DNA of 64,000 nt, from the NCBI GenBank assembly GCA_034111845.1, contig JAWUWM010000050.1:85248-149247 (forward strand). Reading direction: 5' to 3'. This document shows, in pieces, positions 18,657 to 27,875 of this stretch. The translations under genes and the position numbers were made by a program. Positions within the stretch are counted from its first letter, which is position 1. Each line of letters starts with the position of its first letter. Under the pieces are notes generated by a model. That model searched no databases. It worked only from the letters and a program-made list of their open reading frames with translations, and was not told the origin of the DNA. The stretch comes from Psychroserpens sp034111845. GTDB taxonomy: Bacteria > Bacteroidota > Bacteroidia > Flavobacteriales > Flavobacteriaceae.

Positions 18657-20095
18657 TAATACAGAACAAAAGACCATTTAAAAATACATGTAAACTTGCT
18701 AATTCTAGTAAAGAATTTGCTATTGAAATAATTGAAGACGATTCTGATAATATTGAAATCGAGATTATCGATATCAATGAATATTACAATGATGAATTCA
18801 GCTACTTATCTACTTATGAATTAGTACATGCTAATTTTCACGATAGATTATATACTTTTTATGGCTGTAATCGAAAATCATCAAATAGATTTAAAAGTAG
18901 ATACAAAGTTGAAGGTTATTTTGAAGGAAGGCATGTAGTATCTTTAGATCAATTATTAGTAAAATCTTATACATTCTCAATACCAAGACCTTTATTGAAA
19001 ATATTTGAGACAGACTTTAATAATAGAAAATTAGATGATTTATATGAAGAGAGTATTGAAATCAATAGTAATTTTAAGATAAAATATCGATCTTCATTAG
19101 TCAAAAATCTGTCTGATGTCAATAATTTTTCATATAAACATTATTTAAGTTCTTCTTTTCAATTTTTATTTCAAGAAGGTGTGAAATTAACAGAGGTTTT
19201 TAATTATCTAAATATTTTCAAACAGTTTCTAGATTTTAATATTTCAAGCGAGGTAAGTTTAATTCCGTCTCAATTAATTATTTGCAAAAATGATGCTGTA
19301 AGTGAGTTAGATTTTAAATTGAAACATCCTCATAATAATTTAGCTGAGAATAAAGTTTTCATGTACACTAAAACTTGGCGATTTAAATCAAATAGTAAAA
19401 TAGATGATAAAATTCTGGACAAGAAATCAAATAATGCTTTTTTCAGTGATTATGGTTTAAATGATAAATATATTTTTAAAATTTTAAAGACTTGGTATAA
19501 TAAAGAGATATATAGAACAACATATTATTTTTATATAGACTCTAATGATTGGCTTCATAATGCAGGTAGATTCCTTAGCAATGTGATGTTTAATAATCGT
19601 TTTTTAAATATGATACAAGCATTAGAGAATTTTCATAAAGTGCATTTTAATGAAGAAAAAGTTGATAATGAAGATTATAACAAAAATACTGGTAAATATC
19701 TAAATAAACTTGATAAATATCTTAGAGATCATATTGATTTAAATGAATGGGTAAGATTCCTGAGTTCAAGGATAAAGGCCAAAATTGATATTACTCTAGT
19801 TCAACGATTAAATAGATTATTAACTTATACAGAAGACGTTACTTTTGAGGTTAATTTTATTGATTACTCCGTTGATGCTAAGAATTTTAGACATAGTTTG
19901 TCTCATGGGGATTTAGACGAAATTAATTTAGGCGGAAATCTCGAGTTAAGATACTATCAGTCAAAATACTTATTGTTATGCTGCATATTAAAGAGCTTAA
20001 ATCTACCTATTGATTTAACAAATAGAGTTATTCAGAATAATTTTAATTCATATAATATAAGAGATAGTATTCAGCAATTATCAAACATAAAATAA
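18653..20095 (+). CDS. HEPN-domain protein, ApeA-like candidate (putative abortive-infection factor)
   Basis: 480 residues with no close name. Its start overlaps the helicase stop (ATGA), so the two are translationally coupled. The C-terminal third is helical and contains NFRHSLSHGDLDE near residue 418, an R-x4-H motif as in HEPN ribonucleases. That layout, with a long beta-rich N-terminal region followed by a HEPN domain, resembles ApeA-type anti-phage proteins and their relatives. The gene is visibly richer in A/T and in Asn, Ile and Lys codons than uvrD, which hints at horizontal origin. The HEPN call is moderately sure. The defence role is inference from family. Confidence 0.6.
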   Translation: MIIQNKRPFKNTCKLANSSKEFAIEIIEDDSDNIEIEIIDINEYYNDEFSYLSTYELVHANFHDRLYTFYGCNRKSSNRFKSRYKVEGYFEGRHVVSLDQLLVKSYTFSIPRPLLKIFETDFNNRKLDDLYEESIEINSNFKIKYRSSLVKNLSDVNNFSYKHYLSSSFQFLFQEGVKLTEVFNYLNIFKQFLDFNISSEVSLIPSQLIICKNDAVSELDFKLKHPHNNLAENKVFMYTKTWRFKSNSKIDDKILDKKSNNAFFSDYGLNDKYIFKILKTWYNKEIYRTTYYFYIDSNDWLHNAGRFLSNVMFNNRFLNMIQALENFHKVHFNEEKVDNEDYNKNTGKYLNKLDKYLRDHIDLNEWVRFLSSRIKAKIDITLVQRLNRLLTYTEDVTFEVNFIDYSVDAKNFRHSLSHGDLDEINLGGNLELRYYQSKYLLLCCILKSLNLPIDLTNRVIQNNFNSYNIRDSIQQLSNIK

Positions 20096-20212
20096 ATTTA
20101 TATAGTAGGATTTATTAAAAGGTATCAGAGATTATTTTTGTGATATCTATTTTTAGATGACTAGAAGTTTTATTGATGTTCAATTTCCGAAGAAAAACAC
20201 ACACTATTTATT

Positions 20213-21079
20213 CTACTCTAAATGCGTCTCAGTAAACGCCTTTAATTTTGTCCAAGTATCTAATAGTTCGAGTCCAACCCAGCCGTGTCCTGCATTTGGA
20301 TAGAGTGTGAATTGATGCGTGACTCCAAGCTCTGATAATTTCGTTTCCATATCAACACCTTGACTTGTAGGAATCAATGGATCTTGACCACCATAAAACA
20401 AAATCGTTGGTGGAGATACCGATGTTGCCTGATGATATGGACTTATTTCCTCTAAAAACTCAGTAGAAGTATCTAAACCAAAGGTGTTTATGATTTCTAA
20501 TAAAAAAGGGTTTTCACTCTCAGTATAGGCAGGGTCTGTGAAATTTGTAGGACCTACGATACTTGCTACCATTTGTACATCATTGTCTATGTCAAATGAA
20601 TAACTCCATAATAAAGACAAATGGGCGCCAGCACTTGTGCCTAGAAATCCAATATCACTCGATATTATATAGTCATTTTGATTGGCTTTAAGTAAGTTAA
20701 TTACAGTTGTGATATCATCAATTTGCATTGGATAGGGTTGGTTGTCTGGGTCTGCTAATCTGTAATTGATGTTTACAATGGCTATGTTTGGTAAATCTTG
20801 ACGAATCAATTCCTTCAAGGGATCCATATCTACTTTATCGCCAGAAGTCCATCCACCTCCATGGACTAAAATCATGACTTTGGTTTCTAAGGTTCGGTTT
20901 GCAGGTAGATAGATGTCAAAGACTTGATCGCTATCACTGCCATAAGATACATTTAGTTCTTGACGGAATTCAAGAATTGTGGCATCTCCTGGATTGTTTG
21001 TTATAATATCATCTTCGGAGCATGAGAATAGTGCGAAGGCAATAAAAAGTGTGAGCAGATTGAGTTTAGTTATTTTCAT
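20213..21079 (-). CDS. Alpha/beta-hydrolase lipoprotein (esterase/lipase, BD-FAE/HSL-like)
   Basis: 288 residues. The lipobox LFIAFALFSC marks an outer-membrane or periplasmic lipoprotein. Esterase motifs appear in order: the oxyanion hole HGGGW near residue 75, the nucleophile GTSAGAH, the acid in GGQDPLIP and the final His in NAGHGW. This is the arrangement of carboxylesterases of the HSL/BD-FAE group. Substrate is unknown. It converges on the HEPN gene, with a 117-base gap that contains a TTTCCGAAGAAA motif. Confidence 0.88.
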   Translation of the reverse strand: MKITKLNLLTLFIAFALFSCSEDDIITNNPGDATILEFRQELNVSYGSDSDQVFDIYLPANRTLETKVMILVHGGGWTSGDKVDMDPLKELIRQDLPNIAIVNINYRLADPDNQPYPMQIDDITTVINLLKANQNDYIISSDIGFLGTSAGAHLSLLWSYSFDIDNDVQMVASIVGPTNFTDPAYTESENPFLLEIINTFGLDTSTEFLEEISPYHQATSVSPPTILFYGGQDPLIPTSQGVDMETKLSELGVTHQFTLYPNAGHGWVGLELLDTWTKLKAFTETHLE

Positions 21080-21219
21080 GTGTTTATACTTAGTTTTTAT
21101 TAACTACTAACATGCTGCTTGCTGTTAATACCGTGTGAGCTTGTATAAAAATTTTGATAGGCGTGTTTTGTATTGAAATAATCAATTACTTTGCAAACGC
21201 AATTGTAAGGTACAATATT

Positions 21220-21840
21220 ATGGCTCAACTGATAAAAATTTATGAAGAGAATCCTAATCCTAAGGAGATTAAGAAAGTTGTTGACGTTTTAAAACGTGGT
21301 GGTTTGGTTATTTACCCAACAGACACTGTTTATGGTTTAGGCTGTGATATCACTAATGTCAAAGCTTTAGAGAAGATTGCTAGACTTAAAGGCGTAAAGT
21401 TAGAAAAGTCTAATTTCTCTTTTATTTGCGAAGATTTAAGTAATCTGAGTGATTACGTAAAACAAATAGACACGACGACTTTTAAAATATTGAAACGTGC
21501 GCTTCCAGGTCCTTATACGTTTATTTTACCGGGTTCTAAAAACTTACCACATCCTTTTAAAAAGCGAAAAACCGTTGGGATTCGGGTACCAAATAACGCG
21601 ATTACTTTAGAAATTGTAAAGCAACTGGGCAATCCTTTAGTCTCAACGTCAATACGTGATGAAGATGTTGTTGTGGAGTATACAACAGATCCAGAACTTA
21701 TTTTAGAAAAATGGGACAACCTTGTAGATATTGTAATTGATGGAGGTTATGGCGGAAATGAAGGGTCTACTATTATTGATTTATCTGAAGAGGAGCCTTT
21801 GATTATTAGAGAAGGTAAGGGGAGTTTGGAGATTTTTTAA
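21220..21840 (+). CDS. L-threonylcarbamoyladenylate synthase family (Sua5/YciO/YrdC)
   Basis: 206 residues from the ATG at 21220, the start that fits the family (MAQLIKIYEENPNPKEIKKV). An in-frame ATG at 21154 would add 22 unlikely residues. YPTDTVYGLGCD is the YrdC nucleotide/threonine-binding signature, and KRKTVGIRVPN and STSIRDED are further conserved blocks. True TsaC makes threonylcarbamoyl-AMP for t6A37 of tRNA. The YciO branch is close in sequence and its role is less certain. The SxN box in NPLVSTSIRDED lacks the usual Asn and reads STSI-R, which may favour YciO. Confidence 0.88.
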   Translation: MAQLIKIYEENPNPKEIKKVVDVLKRGGLVIYPTDTVYGLGCDITNVKALEKIARLKGVKLEKSNFSFICEDLSNLSDYVKQIDTTTFKILKRALPGPYTFILPGSKNLPHPFKKRKTVGIRVPNNAITLEIVKQLGNPLVSTSIRDEDVVVEYTTDPELILEKWDNLVDIVIDGGYGGNEGSTIIDLSEEEPLIIREGKGSLEIF

Positions 21841-21873
21841 GCTTGACTAAATACATTACTAAATATATAATAT

Positions 21874-21905
21874 AAAAAAGCCCAATCGAAAGATTGGGCT
21901 TTTTT
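21874..21905. terminator. Bidirectional terminator between tsaC/yciO and ompA-like genes
   Basis: A perfect 14-bp stem AAAAAAGCCCAATC / GATTGGGCTTTTTT with a GAAA loop (21888-21891), flanked by A and T runs on both sides. It serves the two convergent genes on either side. Confidence 0.92.
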
Positions 21906-21922
21906 ATATTATAATTTATGAA

Positions 21923-22780
21923 TTAGTTACCTTCTGATAATGCTTTCATTTCATCTTCAACCATTTTGTAGAATTGGTCAATTTTAGGAAGTACGATTAT
22001 ACGTGTACGTCTGTTTTTTGCTTTATTCTCAGTAGTATCATTTTCAACTAAAGGCACATAAGAACTACGACCAGCAGCGATTAATTGTTGTGGATTTACT
22101 TCAAGTTCTTCTAAAACTCTAACAACAGATGTTGCACGTTTTACACTTAAATCCCAGTTATCAACTAATACACCCTTAGAATAAGGAACATTATCAGTAT
22201 GTGACTCAACCATAGCTTCAAAGTCTGGCTTACTGTTGATCACTTTAGCTACTTTAGCCAATACTTCTTTAGCTCTAGTTGTTACATTGTAACTTCCAGA
22301 TTGGAATAACAATTTATCTGCAATAGATATAAATACCACACCTTTTTCTACGTTTACTTCGATATCTGGGTCACTAATCCCTACTGCTTTCTTTAAACTA
22401 GAAACAATTGCTAAGGTTACACTATCCTTTTTAGTTAAGGCATCTTGTAATCTTGTGATCTTTAAATCTCTTTCTTGTAAACTTTCTAAAGATTTTTCAA
22501 GGTTCTCAGCACCTTTTTGAGTCAACGTAGTTAAATTTCCTTTAGTATCAATTAAATCTTGATTTGATTTACGTAAATCTGACAATTGATCTTTCATTGT
22601 TTCTACACGAGCACTAGCAGCAGCCTCATCAGTTAAACATTTGTTTAATTTTACAGTTGCAGAATTTAATAAGTCTTGCGTTTCTTGTTGTCTTGTCTCG
22701 AGTGCCATAAACTCTTTCTTAGATACACATGATGTCAAAATTAACATCCCAGCAACACTTAATAGCATTAATTTTTTCAT
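21923..22780 (-). CDS. OmpA-family peptidoglycan-associated lipoprotein
   Basis: 285 residues. The N-terminus MKKLMLLSVAGMLILTSC has a lipobox, so it is a lipoprotein. Residues about 25-125 are a charged coiled-coil stalk. The C-terminal 130 residues are an OmpA domain with the peptidoglycan-binding block SHTDNVPY (the usual SHTDxxG) and the final KNRRTRIIVLP (NRRxxI). It probably tethers the outer membrane to peptidoglycan. A possible -7 element (TAATTTTG on the reverse strand) lies at 22837-22844. Confidence 0.92.
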   Translation of the reverse strand: MKKLMLLSVAGMLILTSCVSKKEFMALETRQQETQDLLNSATVKLNKCLTDEAAASARVETMKDQLSDLRKSNQDLIDTKGNLTTLTQKGAENLEKSLESLQERDLKITRLQDALTKKDSVTLAIVSSLKKAVGISDPDIEVNVEKGVVFISIADKLLFQSGSYNVTTRAKEVLAKVAKVINSKPDFEAMVESHTDNVPYSKGVLVDNWDLSVKRATSVVRVLEELEVNPQQLIAAGRSSYVPLVENDTTENKAKNRRTRIIVLPKIDQFYKMVEDEMKALSEGN

Positions 22781-22903
22781 AATTATATTTTAAAAATTAG
22801 TTATTCATTTTTATTTGTTCACTTCTAGGAACGCTTCAAAATTAGAGAAAAGAATAGACGAGGTGACTGTCTTTAACTAAAATTTTAACACAGTTACTAA
22901 CAA

Positions 22904-23884
22904 TTAGAAGTTATGACGTTTTTTAACGAAGTATAACCAAACAATTGAAGTCGTATGATAGTAGTTTTTTTTCATCGGGAGTTGCTTACGCGCTTTTAAA
23001 AGTCTGGGTAAGTACGCATAAAAAGCAAAATGTGCTTTGACAATTGCTGTGAAATGGCCAATTTTAAAACTGAAAAGGAATTTTAGAGCTGCAATTCCGT
23101 CGAGGACTAATCGCATGAGTATAATTTGGAAGAGAACACCATTTGCATTTTTAGTAATCGTGAATAAGCTATTTCTAAAGTTAAGATAGGTTTTTTTAGG
23201 ATTTACAACGTTTAATGTGGCACCACCAACATGATACACGGTTGATGCACCAACATATTTAGTGTTGAATCCAGCATTAAAAGCGCGCCAGCATAAATCA
23301 ATTTCTTCAAAGTGTGCGAAATAGCTTTCGTCAAAACCGTTGAGTGCCTCAAAAGTTGATTTCTTGATGAAAAAGCAGGCACCTGAAGCCCAGAAAACAG
23401 GTATTGTATCATTGTATTGACCGTTATCTTTTTCTATGGTGTTAAAGATTCGGCCTCTGCAGTAAGCATAACCGTATTTATCTAAAAATCCGCCAGCTGC
23501 TCCAGCATATTCAAAATATGATTTGTTTTTGTAGTCTAAAATTTTTGGTTGAATAATGTCTGTAGCCGCGTTGGTCTCAAATTCTGAAATAATAGGGGAG
23601 AGCCAATTTGGAGTAACTTCGATATCACTATTTAATAAACAAAAAACATCAGCATCAACATGTTTTAAGGCGTCGTTATAGCCTTTGGCGTAACCACCAT
23701 TTGTAGCATTTTTGATTATTTTCACCTTCGGAAATTCGCTTTTCACATAATCTATAGAGTTATCAGTCGATGCATTATCTGCGACATAGATGTCTACACC
23801 TTCAGAATATTTCCTGACGGATGGCAGGAATTGCTCTAAGAGCTTTTCTCCGTTCCAGTTTAGTATGATGATTGCTAGTTTCAA
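22904..23884 (-). CDS. Glycosyltransferase family 2 protein
   Basis: 326 residues from a TTG at 23884 (LKLAIIILNWNG), one base after the upstream gene stops. The longer frame to 23947 lies over that gene and is unlikely. The GT-A fold shows LNWNGE, VADNASTDNS and the metal-binding LNSDIE, and a later WASGACFFIKK and EEIDLCWRA block typical of rhamnosyltransferase-like GT2 enzymes. A hydrophobic C-terminal stretch may associate with the membrane. It transfers a sugar from a nucleotide-sugar donor to an unknown acceptor. Confidence 0.9.
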   Translation of the reverse strand: MKLAIIILNWNGEKLLEQFLPSVRKYSEGVDIYVADNASTDNSIDYVKSEFPKVKIIKNATNGGYAKGYNDALKHVDADVFCLLNSDIEVTPNWLSPIISEFETNAATDIIQPKILDYKNKSYFEYAGAAGGFLDKYGYAYCRGRIFNTIEKDNGQYNDTIPVFWASGACFFIKKSTFEALNGFDESYFAHFEEIDLCWRAFNAGFNTKYVGASTVYHVGGATLNVVNPKKTYLNFRNSLFTITKNANGVLFQIILMRLVLDGIAALKFLFSFKIGHFTAIVKAHFAFYAYLPRLLKARKQLPMKKNYYHTTSIVWLYFVKKRHNF

Positions 23885-23885
23885 T

Positions 23886-24341
23886 TTATTGATTTGTATT
23901 ACTATAAGAAGGCACATCCTCCAAAAACTCATAACGTTCCTTCTCAAAATCCATCATACAATAATAATGATTTATTCCATTAGTAACCATTAAGTAAGTC
24001 GCATTAAGCACTAAGTTATAGCGCGAAATTTGATCAAAGGTCGTTTGGTCTATCTTAATTTTATGTGATTTGCATTCTACAATGAGATGAATGCTACCTT
24101 CAGGATTAAAGACGACAATGTCATAGCGTTTTGTCAATCCGTTAACTTTAAGTTCTTTTTCTACGTTGATTAAAGATTTCGGATAGTTTTTATACTCAAT
24201 TAAATACTGCACACAATGTTGACGCACCCATTCTTCGGGTTGAAGAATGATGAATTTTTTACGAATAGCATCAAAAATAGAAACTTTATTTTCGTTACTT
24301 TTGAATCGGAATTTAAACTTCGGGAAATTTAATTCTTGCAT
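23886..24341 (-). CDS. HsdR_N-type (PD-(D/E)xK) nuclease-fold protein
   Basis: 151 residues. The segment RYDIVVFN followed by LIVECKSHK gives the D-x(n)-ExK pattern of the type I restriction enzyme R-protein N-terminal (HSDR_N_2) domain. It stands alone, without an hsdS, hsdM or helicase domain, as is common in Bacteroidota, where it usually sits divergent from holA as here. The stop precedes the GT2 TTG start by one base. Activity is unknown: the fold suggests DNA binding or nicking, but a restriction role is unlikely. Confidence 0.8.
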   Translation of the reverse strand: MQELNFPKFKFRFKSNENKVSIFDAIRKKFIILQPEEWVRQHCVQYLIEYKNYPKSLINVEKELKVNGLTKRYDIVVFNPEGSIHLIVECKSHKIKIDQTTFDQISRYNLVLNATYLMVTNGINHYYCMMDFEKERYEFLEDVPSYSNTNQ

Positions 24342-24445
24342 ATAAAAAAGCTAAGTTTTTCTCAAAGTTACTCTACTACAGCTAAAAACCAAAGGGCAAA
24401 ATGCTTTTTTGGAATTTGGATTTTAATAATTTGGAATTTTAACTA

Positions 24446-25453
24446 TTGGACGACGTAAAACAAATTGTAGGAGATATAAAGAAAGGAACAATCAAGCCCA
24501 TTTATTTTTTAATGGGAGAGGAGCCTTATTATATTGATGCGATTTCAGATTATATTGAAAAGAACGTGCTTGCCGAAGAAGAAAAAGGCTTTAACCAGAT
24601 GGTCTTGTACGGTCGCGATGTCACTATAGATGATATTGTAGGTAATGCAAAACGCTACCCTATGATGGCAGACCGTCAAGTGGTCATCGTAAAAGAAGCT
24701 CAAGATTTATCGCGGACGATTGAGAAATTATCAGATTATGCAGCCAATCCTCAGCTATCTACCGTTTTGGTTGTTAATTATAAGTACAAAAAGATAGATA
24801 AGCGAAAAGCGCTTTACAAAGCGATTAATAAACAAGGAGGCGTTGTTTATGAAAGTAAGAAACTATATGAAAATCAAGTTTCAGATTGGATTCGTCGCGT
24901 TTTGTCTGGCCAGAATTATACCATATCGCCAAAAGCGTCTCAAATGCTCGTAGAGTTTTTGGGCACAGACCTAAGTAAAATAAATAATGAACTCGGTAAA
25001 CTTAAAATTGTACTACCTGCAGGTACTCAAATTTCCGCAGAACATATTGAACAACACATCGGGATTAGCAAAGATTATAACAACTTTGAATTGCGAAAAG
25101 CTGTTGGAGCAGGTGACACGCTAAAAGCATTCAAGATTGTTAAATATTTTGCAGATAATCCAAAGGATAATCCAATGATAATGACGGTTTCTTTGCTGTT
25201 TAGTTTCTTTTCACAGCTGTTACATTATCATGGTTTAAACGATAAAAACCCAAGAAGTGTGGCTTCTGCATTGAAAATCAATCCTTATTTTGTTAATGAA
25301 TATGTTGCTGCAGCACGCAATTTCCCTATGCGTAAAGTGAGTCAAGTTATTTCAATCTTACGTGAATTTGATTTGAGAAGTAAAGGGGTGAATTCAAATG
25401 CTGTGCCTCAAGGCGATTTACTTAAAGAATTGTTGGTTAGGATATTTTCTTAG
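24446..25453 (+). CDS. holA: DNA polymerase III subunit delta
   Basis: 335 residues matching the clamp-loader delta subunit that opens the beta clamp. The N-terminus KPIYFLMGEEPYYIDAI is the family start, followed by the AAA+-like fold without a working Walker A, and a C-terminal helical collar domain. The start is TTG at 24446. It diverges from the HsdR_N-type gene, a pairing often seen in Flavobacteria. Confidence 0.93.
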   Translation: MDDVKQIVGDIKKGTIKPIYFLMGEEPYYIDAISDYIEKNVLAEEEKGFNQMVLYGRDVTIDDIVGNAKRYPMMADRQVVIVKEAQDLSRTIEKLSDYAANPQLSTVLVVNYKYKKIDKRKALYKAINKQGGVVYESKKLYENQVSDWIRRVLSGQNYTISPKASQMLVEFLGTDLSKINNELGKLKIVLPAGTQISAEHIEQHIGISKDYNNFELRKAVGAGDTLKAFKIVKYFADNPKDNPMIMTVSLLFSFFSQLLHYHGLNDKNPRSVASALKINPYFVNEYVAAARNFPMRKVSQVISILREFDLRSKGVNSNAVPQGDLLKELLVRIFS

Positions 25454-25635
25454 ATTACTTTTTTTCTTCGGAAATTTTACAATGTACAAACCTGAGCTTT
25501 TAAAAATTTAAAAGTGGTCATAATTGGTGCTCTAAACTATCATAATCAGATGTTGCTTTTTGCAAAACAAAGGGTAACTCATTCCATTTTTTTTGTTGCA
25601 CGACTTGCTATATTTTTGGTTCTTTTCTGTTTCCT

Positions 25636-26133
25636 TTAGCTTTTATTTAGGCATTTTGACATGTGTAAACTCGTCCAAAACTCGTCATCCTTGTATTTGT
25701 ATTCATAGGTATATTCTGGTTCAACTATAAACCCTGTTCTTTCATATAGTTGTAATGCCTTTTCATTCCATCCAAATACTTTCAAATCAACTTTGTATGT
25801 TGGTTGGATATTTTGAATCTCAGCGATCATTAATTCTATAATTTGTGTGCCCAATCCTTTACCTCGAAACTTTTTATCACCAATCAAAATTCTTGATAAG
25901 CGAGGGACTTTATTTGAGAAATTAAGTTCACAATGACCAATGACCTCGCCAGACTCAATATCTATTATCTTTTTAGGGTCTATTTTTTCTTTATTTATAT
26001 AGGTTTTAAGTTGATCTTCTGTTAATGGAAATGTAAAAAGTGGTCCAGCAAATTGAACTAATTCTCTTTCAGAATTGATCCAATGTATTAATTGTAAAAA
26101 ATCCTTAGTTGTGAAGGGTTCAAGCTTAATCAT
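25636..26133 (-). CDS. GNAT-family N-acetyltransferase
   Basis: 165 residues from the ATG at 26133 (MIKLEPFTTKDFLQLIHW). The in-frame ATG at 26184 would extend it by 17 unlike residues. The acetyl-CoA motif is GDKKFRGKGLGTQIIELM (R/Q-x-x-G-x-G/A type) and the C-terminus has NEKALQLYERTGF, both typical of RimI/RimJ-like GNATs. Substrate is unknown. A 53-residue ORF lies just upstream on the same strand. Confidence 0.88.
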   Translation of the reverse strand: MIKLEPFTTKDFLQLIHWINSERELVQFAGPLFTFPLTEDQLKTYINKEKIDPKKIIDIESGEVIGHCELNFSNKVPRLSRILIGDKKFRGKGLGTQIIELMIAEIQNIQPTYKVDLKVFGWNEKALQLYERTGFIVEPEYTYEYKYKDDEFWTSLHMSKCLNKS

Positions 26134-26188
26134 ATTGGTTTTCTGTTTTTCTTTCAGTATTAGAGAGGCTATAATTTTCTGCATTAAT

Positions 26189-26350
26189 CTAAGTGACTAG
26201 GTTTTCATCAAGTCGTCGAACTTCAATTTCTTGTTTTAAAACAGAGCGTATTTCTTTTCTTAAACTTTTAGATTCATTAATTGCGATTTTTTCAATCTGT
26301 GAGTTAGAAAGGTTTTTGTAGTTAGCTCTAATTTCTTCAATTGGATACAT
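26189..26350 (-). CDS. Small protein of 53 residues, unknown function
   Basis: From the ATG at 26350 the reverse strand encodes 53 residues starting MYPIEEIRANYKNLSNSQ and ending RRLDENLVT, then TAG. It is charged and helical, with no Cys and no membrane segment. It sits in the 242 bases between the symporter stop and the GNAT start, on the same strand as both. Coding is supported only by the clean frame, its position in the gene string and protein-like composition. Confidence 0.5.
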   Translation of the reverse strand: MYPIEEIRANYKNLSNSQIEKIAINESKSLRKEIRSVLKQEIEVRRLDENLVT

Positions 26351-26375
26351 TGATTATGATGTATTTAAAACTAAA

Positions 26376-27875
26376 TTATTTTAGGCCTTCATTCATGATT
26401 TTAGGAGGAAATAGTTTCGAAACAATAAAGCCCACAATCATAGCAAAGGCAAAAGATGGTGCCAAAACATCTAATTCAACAAAGTATTTGCCTATTCCAT
26501 CCATTTCTGAGAACACAAATTTGCAGAGAATCACAGACACAAAACCAGTAATCATTGATGCAATAGCACCTTTTTCGGAATAGCCTTTCCAGAAAAGAGA
26601 TAGAATAATTACGGGACAAAAGGTAGCTGCAATTCCTGACCATCCAAAAATCATAATCCAAAAAATCTGTCTGTCAGGATATAGATTATACAACAATACT
26701 GCAATACCGAGTGCTACTAATGCCATACCAATAGTCACTAATCTTGAGATCTTAGTTAAATCTTTATCTTTTAAGTCAGGCCTAAATATTTTTTGATAAA
26801 AATCTCTTGTAATCGCACTAGACGCTAATATTAGAAGTGAATCAATAGTTGACATAATTGCTGACAACACAATAGCAATAAAAATAGCTACTAGAATGGT
26901 GGGTAAGAATTCGTTTGTAATCATACTTAATACATCTTCACCTCCTGTGCCTAATATAGTTTCAGGATCTTGTCCTTCACTTGTAAAATATATTCTTGCA
27001 AGAATACCAATAGTTACTGCTGCTGCATCTGTTAAGAGGGTGAATAATAAAGCAACCCATTTACCTTTATCAATTTCGTGTTCACTTTTAATGGACATGA
27101 ACCTCACATACACTTGGGGAGATCCTAAGAATCCTAATCCAATCATTGAGAAACCTATAATTGTAAATAAGTTAAGCCAGCCATCGTCGCTTCTTCCCAT
27201 CACTTGTGTTAGCGTAGGATCAATAGCATTTAAACCTTCGGTAATTCCTGCACCATGATCCATTGAGAACCACACCACAATTGGAAGCAGAACCAATCCA
27301 AAAAACATTAAAATACCCTGAAACATATCAGACCATACCGCAGCTACAAACCCTCCAATAAAAATGTAAATGAGTACAATACAAAACCCAATTAAAACAC
27401 CAATGCGATAGTCAATACCGAGCATCGATTCAAACGCTATTCCTGTAACATCCATTTGTGAGGCCACATATATAACGACAAAAACCACTAATACAGAAGC
27501 TGATATAATTCTAAGACTGTTTGAAGTGGATTTGAAATGACTTTCGAGATAGTCGGGGATTGTAATTGAATTATAATCGTCAGATCGTCTTTTAAATTTT
27601 TTAGCCATAAACTGCCAGGATATAAAAACACCGAGTAATTCTCCAGCAACAACCCAATATCCAGAATAGCCCGCCATAGCGCCCATCCCTGTGAGACCGA
27701 TTAATAGCCAACCCGATTCTCCAGTAGCTCTAGCAGAGAATGCAACAGCCCAAAAGCCCATTTTTTTACCTCCTAAATAATAGTCACTCATACTTTTGAC
27801 TCTCCGAGATGCCAGTATTCCTATTAAAAATAAAATAGCGACATAAATGGATAGGACAATAATTTTTGTAATCAT
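26376..27875 (-). CDS. Sodium:solute symporter (SSS family, PutP-like)
   Basis: 499 residues with about 13 hydrophobic helices, as in the SSS family. The family signature appears in GWSGIAATFCPVIILSLFWKG and the proline-symporter-like block AVAFSARATGESGWLLIG near residue 50. It uses the sodium gradient to take up a small solute. Similarity in the substrate region suggests proline, but this cannot be settled from sequence alone. The gene is the last intact housekeeping gene before the decayed segment to the right. Confidence 0.9.
   Translation of the reverse strand: MITKIIVLSIYVAILFLIGILASRRVKSMSDYYLGGKKMGFWAVAFSARATGESGWLLIGLTGMGAMAGYSGYWVVAGELLGVFISWQFMAKKFKRRSDDYNSITIPDYLESHFKSTSNSLRIISASVLVVFVVIYVASQMDVTGIAFESMLGIDYRIGVLIGFCIVLIYIFIGGFVAAVWSDMFQGILMFFGLVLLPIVVWFSMDHGAGITEGLNAIDPTLTQVMGRSDDGWLNLFTIIGFSMIGLGFLGSPQVYVRFMSIKSEHEIDKGKWVALLFTLLTDAAAVTIGILARIYFTSEGQDPETILGTGGEDVLSMITNEFLPTILVAIFIAIVLSAIMSTIDSLLILASSAITRDFYQKIFRPDLKDKDLTKISRLVTIGMALVALGIAVLLYNLYPDRQIFWIMIFGWSGIAATFCPVIILSLFWKGYSEKGAIASMITGFVSVILCKFVFSEMDGIGKYFVELDVLAPSFAFAMIVGFIVSKLFPPKIMNEGLK

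Noticed and set aside
26896..27258. 120-codon plus-strand ORF inside the symporter
   Set aside because: It is antisense to transmembrane helices of an intact gene.
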